A stretch of 21,398 bases of DNA from JAFGSZ01 sp964492185 (GTDB lineage: Bacteria; Bacteroidota; Bacteroidia; Bacteroidales; UBA10428). Where the stretch lies: assembly GCA_964492185.1 (NCBI GenBank), contig CAZBJH010000054.1, positions 1 through 21,398 of the forward strand, in the 5' to 3' direction. The notes under the pieces were generated by a model, which was not told where the DNA came from, searched no databases, and saw nothing but the letters and a program-made list of their open reading frames with translations. Made by a program: the position numbers and the translations under genes. Positions within the stretch are counted from its first letter, which is position 1; each line of letters begins with the position of its first letter. Shown in pieces: positions 16,261-21,398 of this stretch.

Positions 16261-17334
16261 TTATTGGATGGTTACCGGTGATTCATGGGCCAGGTTCAGG
16301 TTGCCTGAAACGATCACCGTATCCCCGGGGGCCAGGGATGCGACCTTGTCCGGGTGGGCGATCACCGCGCAGTTGGTACTGTTCTCGTGAAGCACCTGCA
16401 CGTAGGTCCAGTAAGCGATGCCACCGGTATATTTAAACAGTACCTCCTGGTTTTGCCGCAGCACCACGGCCTGCCGGGGCACTACGAGCTGACCGGGTAT
16501 GTTGTTTTCAATATACACCTTCACGTTCATGCCGTCCATCAATCCCTTCGCCCCCGGTGTTTGTGCCGCCACCTGCACCAGCCCGTTCTCATCGATCACG
16601 GGATTGATCTCGACTATCTCTCCTCTGAATGAACGGCCGGGATCAGAAAACAGTGCGATCCTTACGGGCTTGTGAAGGTTGATCCGGCTGATCTCGGTCT
16701 CCAGCACAGAAAATTCCACCCTGTACCATTGGCGGTCCAGCAGGGTGCAAAACGCTTTTCCGGCAGGCACATGTTCATGTATCTTATACTCCAGGTTGGC
16801 CAGTATGCCGGTAAAGGGAGCGTTAAGCACCGAGCCCTGCAGGTTGGCTTCTGCATTTTTCAGGGCATGCAGCGCATCCAGGTACCCGGAGCGGATGCGG
16901 GCCACCTGCATCACACCGGGGGGGACCGATGCACTGTCGGCCGGCTCATAGCCCTGCCCGATCAGCAGGTCCTGCAAATCGATTCGTGCTTTTTCCAGGT
17001 CCAGCTCAGCCTGCCGGCAGGCCTGCCGCAACTGATCCTGCCTGAGCCGGGCAATGACAACTCCTTTACGCACGCGGTCGCCGTTACGGTAATTCAGTTC
17101 AGCCAGCACCCCGCCGGCATCAAAGGTCAGCACACTCTTCCGGCGGGCCGACAGTTTCCCGTTGCTCACCATCTCCTCTTTAAAAGTGCCTTCCTGCACC
17201 ACCATCACCTCCACCGGATTCTTTTCAGGAAGGTACGCCCGTTTGCTTTCCTTATTTTCCTTTTCCCCATCAGGATTTTTCGCCGAACAAGCCAGCACCA
17301 AAGGACAAAGAAAAAAAATCAGCCTTGTGTTCAT
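16261..17334 (-). CDS. RND periplasmic adaptor (membrane fusion) lipoprotein
   Basis: This protein links the inner-membrane pump to the outer membrane duct. It has 357 residues with a lipoprotein signal (LVLAC, lipidated Cys16) and a charged linker. The lipoyl half-motif GGVLAELNYRNGDRVRKG (74-91) precedes a helical hairpin rich in Gln, Arg and Leu (about 98-170). The second lipoyl half (LNAPFTGILANLEYKIHEHV) follows, then beta-barrel and membrane-proximal domains (PGQLVVPRQAVV near 290-300). It is the first gene of the operon and the only adaptor for two pumps. No clean TAnnTTTG box is seen upstream. Like the pump genes it is clearly richer in G and C than the flanking regions. Confidence 0.92.
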   Translation of the reverse strand: MNTRLIFFLCPLVLACSAKNPDGEKENKESKRAYLPEKNPVEVMVVQEGTFKEEMVSNGKLSARRKSVLTFDAGGVLAELNYRNGDRVRKGVVIARLRQDQLRQACRQAELDLEKARIDLQDLLIGQGYEPADSASVPPGVMQVARIRSGYLDALHALKNAEANLQGSVLNAPFTGILANLEYKIHEHVPAGKAFCTLLDRQWYRVEFSVLETEISRINLHKPVRIALFSDPGRSFRGEIVEINPVIDENGLVQVAAQTPGAKGLMDGMNVKVYIENNIPGQLVVPRQAVVLRQNQEVLFKYTGGIAYWTYVQVLHENSTNCAVIAHPDKVASLAPGDTVIVSGNLNLAHESPVTIQ

Positions 17335-17543
17335 TGTTGGTTGAATTTGGGATTTAGTTCTGTCTAAACTAATAAAATACTTTTAAATGATCACAAAAAA
17401 TATGCTTAAATGCAAATAACCATCCTGCATTCATCACCAAAACGACATGCCCCTGAATAAAGACTCGTGGTATTAAATTCCTGCCAATTCATGAAATTTA
17501 AAGAGACCTTGCAAAAAGGGATAACAACTATTAGATACATTGG

Positions 17544-17562
17544 TATTTGCTTTTTGCAAATA
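17544..17562 (-). terminator. Stem-loop just after the propeller lipoprotein gene
   Basis: TATTTGC (17544-17550) and GCAAATA (17556-17562) form a perfect 7-bp stem with a 5-nt loop, directly behind the TAG at 17564. On the minus strand the loop is AAAAA and no T-run follows, so termination strength is doubtful. The 17345-17563 gap is otherwise empty of genes. Confidence 0.4.
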
Positions 17563-17563
17563 T

Positions 17564-18601
17564 CTATTCTAAGTTGTAAATCAAAAATGGATTTTCATCT
17601 GACAACTGAAGAGCTATAATTTGTAATTCATTTTTATCTATAACGAATTTATCAACATAATCGGGTAATATTATTTTTTCGATTAAATCACCTTTCCAAT
17701 CAAATTTAAGTATAATGGATTTTTGAGATGTAAGTTCTTCCGGACTAATATCCATCTTATATTTATTATATAAAACAAAAATATTATTATTTGTAAGATA
17801 AACATCACTAAAAAAATGCCATGCTCCCTTAGGTGTTGAATATTGATCGTCACTCCCTATAACCCTCGTTTTCTTCTCTTTGGTTTTTACTGAAAGAATT
17901 TTATTGAAATTAAAATCAAAAATATCGATCTGGTTGATAAATTGATAGGCCACTAAAATTCTGTCACATGAGGGTTTGATTTTTATAATATTTTTATACA
18001 TCATTAATCTATTCCCATCATTAATACCAGGATATGCGGGAACATTTTTATTAATCTTAATTTCATTTGTTATAAAATTGTATAAAAAGAAAGCTCCTTT
18101 ATACTCTGAAATACAATTACCAATAATATATTCATCCTCCTGAAAATATACATTTACCGGCATACCAATCTCTCTCGGAAATACAATGGATTTAATGACT
18201 TTATTATTGGTCAAATCAATTTTTTTGAACATCTTATGATTCAGATCCTCCAACCAAATCGTATTATCTTGAATAACCGTTTTGCACGAGTATGTCAGTT
18301 CACCCTCGAAAAACTCATTTGGCCCGTTACCAGGATCTCCAAAACTTTTTATGTGCTTAAAATCAGGGTATTTATAAAGGTGAAAATAATTCGTATCACA
18401 GTTACTCATTGACCTGAATAGAAACAATGAATCCATCAGGATCATATTAACCGGACAAACCATATTTATTGGTAAAACTTTTCTTGTTTTCAAGCCAGTT
18501 ACCCTTTTAAAATCATGTATATCAACCTGTTTTTCGTTTCTATTTGAACAACTTAGGCTAACAATAGAAAAAACAAGGCTGTAAATTAAAATATTTTTCA
18601 T
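17564..18601 (-). CDS. TolB-like 6-bladed beta-propeller lipoprotein (BF3164-like)
   Basis: The 345-residue lipoprotein has a signal peptide with lipidated Cys18 (IVSLSC). The body shows repeated short beta-strand units. SFGDPGNGPNEFF (86-98) is the hallmark loop of the Bacteroidota propeller lipoproteins often named BF3164-like or 6-bladed beta-propeller (usual form FGxxGxGPxEF). It probably sits in the outer membrane, but side and ligand are unknown. Its ATG overlaps the stop of a decayed lipoprotein fragment (ATGA), so it was or is translated from a polycistronic message headed by the NVEALA-type peptide gene. Base composition is very AT-rich compared with the efflux operon downstream. Confidence 0.82.
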   Translation of the reverse strand: MKNILIYSLVFSIVSLSCSNRNEKQVDIHDFKRVTGLKTRKVLPINMVCPVNMILMDSLFLFRSMSNCDTNYFHLYKYPDFKHIKSFGDPGNGPNEFFEGELTYSCKTVIQDNTIWLEDLNHKMFKKIDLTNNKVIKSIVFPREIGMPVNVYFQEDEYIIGNCISEYKGAFFLYNFITNEIKINKNVPAYPGINDGNRLMMYKNIIKIKPSCDRILVAYQFINQIDIFDFNFNKILSVKTKEKKTRVIGSDDQYSTPKGAWHFFSDVYLTNNNIFVLYNKYKMDISPEELTSQKSIILKFDWKGDLIEKIILPDYVDKFVIDKNELQIIALQLSDENPFLIYNLE

Positions 18602-18718
18602 TCTACTATTATATTAATTTTCTCAATATTGCTTTCATGACTGGGTTTACATGAAAATACAATTAAAATTAACACCAAATATAAACCGTATTACTAATAA
18701 AAGTGTTTCAGTTCTCAT
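18598..18718 (-). pseudogene. Decayed lipoprotein N-terminus
   Basis: In the frame ending with TGA at 18598-18600 the minus strand reads YGLYLVLILIVFSCKPSHES..., a hydrophobic stretch and an FSC lipobox followed by a polar mature start. It stops after some 30 codons. The nearest ATG (18716-18718) is in another frame and starts MRTETLLLVIRFIF, so one frameshift would restore a normal signal peptide. The stop overlaps the start of the intact propeller gene. I read it as a paralogue reduced to its 5' end. Confidence 0.45.
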
Positions 18719-18739
18719 ATATTGCAGTCATTTTCAATA

Positions 18740-18973
18740 TCACTGAAATATCCAATCAACCACCAAAACATATTCCTCAAATAACTTCAGATCTACATAG
18801 GCATAATTAAAAATATCATCCCTACTGTGTTGCAAACTTGAAATACTATCTGTAAAAGGAAAATCATTAACCTCTATAGTGTTTACACTCTTTGTGTTAT
18901 TAACATTACAATTAGTAAGGATAATTAATAAAATAAGTGAGAAAAAATAGACTATATGTTTTAATTGTCCCAT
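18740..18973 (-). pseudogene. Truncated propeller lipoprotein (77 aa)
   Basis: An ATG-started ORF of 77 codons has a clear lipoprotein signal (LILLIILTNC, Cys22), then a mature start ending in LKLFEEYVLVVDWIFQ and a TGA. The last part looks like the first blade of the propeller lipoproteins in this cluster, which are normally about 340-380 residues. More than three quarters is missing. It may still make a small lipoprotein, but the simplest reading is a 3'-deleted paralogue. It lies between the 19-codon remnant and the next decayed N-terminus, all in the same direction. Confidence 0.6.
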
Positions 18974-19036
18974 TTTTATTTTTTATAATTAATAATTACG
19001 ATATCATTTGCATTAAAATAATTATTTAGGGGATAT

Positions 19037-19096
19037 TCAATTTCCGCAGGAAAAAGCAATAATTGAAATAATACACAATATCGCTTTATTTTTCAT
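19037..19096 (-). pseudogene. 19-codon lipoprotein signal peptide remnant
   Basis: ATG at 19096 overlaps the end of the DUF4221-like gene and is preceded by AGGAG two bases away, one of the few Shine-Dalgarno-like sites here. The ORF encodes MKNKAILCIISIIAFSCGN and stops. It is a complete lipoprotein signal with lipobox IAFSC and nothing after it. The retained start, coupling to the upstream gene and loss of the body fit a decayed paralogue. A deliberate short lipopeptide cannot be excluded. Confidence 0.45.
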
Positions 19097-20231
19097 TTCT
19101 CCTGATTTTAAATAATCTGAATTTTATCTTATTTTCATCAAATTCATCTGATTCTATATGGTTGCTGGAAATGTACAATCCTTCTTCGGTCATAAAGGAC
19201 ATTCTCGGATTATATTCATTTTCCGGCAACAATGTTTCACCAACAACTTCAAAATCAGTGTTTATTATAATTATTGAGAATTGTGTTGGATATCGCGATA
19301 TGCTCATAAGATTATCATCTTTATTAAGGCCTTTCCCTATAATAAAGAAACGATAATATAATCTATTACTAAAATCATAATAAATACTTGAATAACGCGA
19401 TGACTCAACATGTTTTTTCATGTTATGATGTTCATTTACAGGTATTTTTTTATTTCCATAATAATTACTCCTGGCTTCATATTCAATCAGTGAAACATGA
19501 TCATTGGTTACAAATAATTTATCCGACCCACAAAATGAATATACAAACTGACTTCTATCCGTGGCCACTGAATAAAACGGAGAATATACTTTATTGTTTA
19601 CCAATAGATTAGGATAACTTACCGGATTCACTAATAGTGTATCATTTATCAAGTCATATACCGCTGAAAGTTTATTATCTTCGAAATCATTTTGAGTTCT
19701 TGGCTGATAATAAAAAACTGAATTCAAAATAATTTTATTTTTTAGCAATACATAATCCATCGACAATGATGATAATGGCGGGGCAACCCAGAAAGGTTTT
19801 CGGTTTGCAGGATTATCACTAATATTCAGAACTTTTTTAATTAAGCCTTTTTTATTAACAATATAGAGTTTTTGCAAATTTGTCTGTTTATTACAAATTA
19901 TAATAGAATCCAAATCTATTATTTTATAACCTCCCACTTTCCCAATGCCGTTAGGGCCTTTCAATTCAATATTTACAATATGAGAGAGTTTAGAAGAATC
20001 AACCGAAAAGAACAAAATAGAATTCGTTCTATCATCCAGATATGCAATAAAATTATGACCAAAACCATCTGTATAATGTTTAATACAAGTTGAGAAACAA
20101 TCAATTGTATCGGCAATAGGAATTACAATTTTTTGATCACTCGGGTATAATTCATACGTATGTCTCTTGTTTTTACTATTACAAGAATAAAACAGAAAAC
20201 AAGTGACGGCAAAAATGAAATATTTACTCAT
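19086..20231 (-). CDS. DUF4221-like propeller lipoprotein
   Basis: The 381-residue lipoprotein has a signal peptide ending FLFYSC (lipidated Cys17) and a lysine-rich start to the mature part. The rest is predicted mainly beta: repeated strands with segments such as ELKGPNGIGKVGGYKIIDLDSIIIC (89-113), the GPNG-G-G-F/Y pattern I associate with DUF4221 proteins of Bacteroidota. These are thought to be propellers, and their role is unknown. It follows the NVEALA-type peptide gene by 76 bp, a common neighbour for that family. The 76-bp gap contains a hairpin. The start codon ATG at 20231 has no Shine-Dalgarno sequence. Confidence 0.75.
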   Translation of the reverse strand: MSKYFIFAVTCFLFYSCNSKNKRHTYELYPSDQKIVIPIADTIDCFSTCIKHYTDGFGHNFIAYLDDRTNSILFFSVDSSKLSHIVNIELKGPNGIGKVGGYKIIDLDSIIICNKQTNLQKLYIVNKKGLIKKVLNISDNPANRKPFWVAPPLSSLSMDYVLLKNKIILNSVFYYQPRTQNDFEDNKLSAVYDLINDTLLVNPVSYPNLLVNNKVYSPFYSVATDRSQFVYSFCGSDKLFVTNDHVSLIEYEARSNYYGNKKIPVNEHHNMKKHVESSRYSSIYYDFSNRLYYRFFIIGKGLNKDDNLMSISRYPTQFSIIIINTDFEVVGETLLPENEYNPRMSFMTEEGLYISSNHIESDEFDENKIKFRLFKIRRNEK

Positions 20232-20258
20232 AATTTATTCATTATTCAATTATAACAA

Positions 20259-20292
20259 TCCAGGTTGCATACAAGAATATATGCATCCTGGA
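20259..20292 (-). promoter_or_regulatory. Hairpin between the NVEALA-type peptide and lipoprotein genes
   Basis: TCCAGGTTGCATA (20259-20271) pairs with TATGCATCCTGGA (20280-20292) with one mismatch, leaving an 8-nt loop. On the minus strand it lies about 15 bp after the peptide stop codon and is followed by the T/A-rich ATTGTTATAATT. It could be a leaky terminator or an mRNA 3' stabiliser that favours the small peptide over the lipoproteins. Confidence 0.45.
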
Positions 20293-20307
20293 AAACATAA
20301 TAAAGCT

Positions 20308-20559
20308 TTAACAACCTCCTATACAATATTGAAGACACCACATTGAGTTTGCACAGTTCCCCCACCCCTCGAAGTATGAGCAATGAAATGGTGTACCACC
20401 GGGGCATCTTGGATCTTCTGCTTCAGCAATATTCATCTTAATAAGATTGTCTATACTGTTTGAACCAAACACATTTTTTTTGTTGACAATTGAAAAATTA
20501 AAAGCAATTGCACAAACTATAAATGCAAATGATATCGATTTAAAAATAATTTTCTTCAT
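20308..20559 (-). CDS. NVEALA-type Cys-rich small secreted peptide
   Basis: The 83-residue protein has an N-terminal hydrophobic segment (about 8-25), a spacer, the motif NIAEAE at 43-48 in the place of the NVEALA signature, and a C-terminal tail with six cysteines (52, 60, 69, 75, 79, 83) ending at a Cys. NVEALA peptides of Bacteroidota have this plan: a leader resembling a type II signal anchor, the NVEALA motif, then a short Cys-rich tail. They usually lie next to propeller lipoproteins, as here. Motif and context support the call, although the signature is divergent. The six cysteines suggest disulfides or metal binding outside the cytoplasm. Export, cleavage and function are unknown. Confidence 0.75.
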   Translation of the reverse strand: MKKIIFKSISFAFIVCAIAFNFSIVNKKNVFGSNSIDNLIKMNIAEAEDPRCPGGTPFHCSYFEGWGNCANSMWCLQYCIGGC

Positions 20560-20603
20560 TTTTCCACAATTTTAAATTATTATTACACATTAAGACTATT
20601 CCA

Positions 20604-20628
20604 ACTTTTTTAAACCATTTAAAAAAGT
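20604..20628. terminator. Perfect AT-rich palindrome between transposase and peptide gene
   Basis: ACTTTTTTAAA (20604-20614) pairs perfectly with TTTAAAAAAGT (20618-20628) around a 3-nt loop. It lies 23 bp after the transposase stop codon and 45 bp before the peptide start. T- and A-runs on both sides would suit a bidirectional terminator; it might instead be near the insertion-sequence end. No TAnnTTTG box was found in this 91-bp gap. Confidence 0.35.
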
Positions 20629-20650
20629 CATTAATTCTACTTTGACACAT

Positions 20651-21398
20651 TCAATTATTTGAATAACATCTATTTATATCTTTTTGCCGAATTAAATGCC
20701 TTCTTAAAATCATCTGTAGTATTTTATCAGGATTGTTCATTTCACATATTATCAACACATGCATAAGTTGCTCGATATCCCATGCTGAAAGTAAGGGAAA
20801 ATTCTTAAAATTCAACAGTTTTTCCCGGAATATAAATAAAAGCAGTAGCATGTTTAATGCAATTTGATGGTATCATGCGATCCATTTTCTGGTTTGAAAT
20901 TGATGCATACCCAGCACAGATTTTGCTTCCTTGAAGGTATGTTCAATAAAAAAGCGTTGCGCTTGCATGTAGGCGATAGCCTCAGACGTATATTGAGCTA
21001 AATCCACATTACCCAATGCGTAATTAATTTCAACTTTACGTTTTTTAATCGATTTGCGTATCATCAACAAACGCTTACTGGCATGATGGGACTCGCCATC
21101 CCAGATATATACCGGTTTAAAGTGATACAGGCATTTTAATTTTCCTTTGGCTGTGTTTCGGACTTTTAACTCTTTAAAATCATCCTGGCTTAGGGTTTTA
21201 TGGTACTGGCTTACTGGTAGAGAAGCTTTATCGGTTTTTAGTTTGCTTGGTTTCCTGCCCCGGTTCGATTTACGTTCAGGAATTTGTATTTCAGGTTCTT
21301 CAAGAAAAATATGTTGGTTTTCCCGTACGTCCATCAAGAAAGGAATGGCCATATGATCAATCGCATCGGTCAGTTTTTGATCTGCACCATAATAGGCA
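20651..21398 (-). pseudogene. DDE transposase (IS4/IS701-like), internal TGA, partial
   Basis: The reading frame is open from the right window edge to 20876, is closed by TGA at 20873-20875, and continues in the same frame to TGA at 20651. Across the stop it reads HQFQTRKWIA-stop-YHQIALNMLLLLFIF. Related transposases normally have Trp after WIA, so TGG to TGA is the likely change. The segment RFFIEHTFKEAK carries the catalytic Glu with R-x3-E-x6-K spacing as in IS4-type enzymes. Upstream, YYGADQKLTDAIDHMAIPFLMDV belongs to the catalytic core, and the N-terminus lies outside the window. Because dismutase and pdaD end on TGA, code reassignment does not explain it. The element end is not identified. 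Confidence 0.8.

Noticed and set aside
18985..19075. A second reading frame behind the 19-codon remnant (FPAEIEYPLNNYFNANDI...)
   Set aside because: About 34 codons with no start and no recognised similarity. It might be remnant sequence after a frameshift, but that cannot be supported from this window alone.
20873..20875. TGA read as Trp (alternative genetic code)
   Set aside because: The dismutase, pdaD and other genes end on TGA at their expected lengths, so TGA is a normal stop here.

Overview
The window looks like a chromosomal segment of a Bacteroidota bacterium, probably Bacteroidales or a close relative. The signs are: AT-rich promoters with the Bacteroidota -7 box TAnnTTTG; almost no Shine-Dalgarno sequences; a family-typical lipoprotein beta-propeller / NVEALA-type peptide cluster; and a secreted superoxide dismutase. 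Nearly all genes lie on the minus strand. Only two small basic-protein genes at 7.6-8.0 kb lie on the plus strand.

Layout. (1) 0-5.4 kb: housekeeping and envelope genes, namely an exported Mn-type superoxide dismutase, histidyl-tRNA synthetase (hisS), an MFS transporter and a BamA/Omp85-type outer membrane barrel. (2) 5.6-7.1 kb: a two-gene polyamine operon. Pyruvoyl-dependent arginine decarboxylase (pdaD) overlaps agmatinase (speB) by one base, which gives arginine -> agmatine -> putrescine + urea. (3) 7.1-8.2 kb: an AT-rich divergent intergenic region, two small lysine-rich proteins (one with a DUF2934 domain) and a REP-like double hairpin. (4) 8.2-17.3 kb: a visibly GC-richer tripartite efflux operon in the order periplasmic adaptor, RND pump A, RND pump B, TolC-like outer membrane factor. 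(5) 17.5-20.6 kb: a very AT-rich cluster with a Cys-rich NVEALA-type secreted peptide, a DUF4221-like lipoprotein, a series of decayed lipoprotein remnants and one intact TolB-like/BF3164-like propeller lipoprotein. (6) The right edge holds a DDE transposase (IS4/IS701-like) whose frame is broken by one TGA and which runs off the window.

The most unusual structure is a family of long palindromic, non-coding repeats whose ends read GTGTCTGT..ACAGACAC. Copies lie at the left edge (1-99 and about 135-176), at 3765-4008 and at 9747-9869. The three full right ends sit directly at the stop codons of minus-strand genes, always in the same orientation. One copy supplies the first base of the stop codon of RND pump B and sits inside the efflux operon. 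The 3765-4008 copy carries a second, smaller palindrome flanked by a 10-bp direct repeat. The copy at 1-99 preserves the matching empty site, so a nested insertion (or a precise excision) can be read directly from the sequence.

The lipoprotein cluster also deserves attention. Between two intact propeller lipoproteins there are three fragments that keep a start region and lipoprotein signal peptide but have lost the body. This suggests repeated turnover of paralogues behind a small exported Cys-rich peptide.
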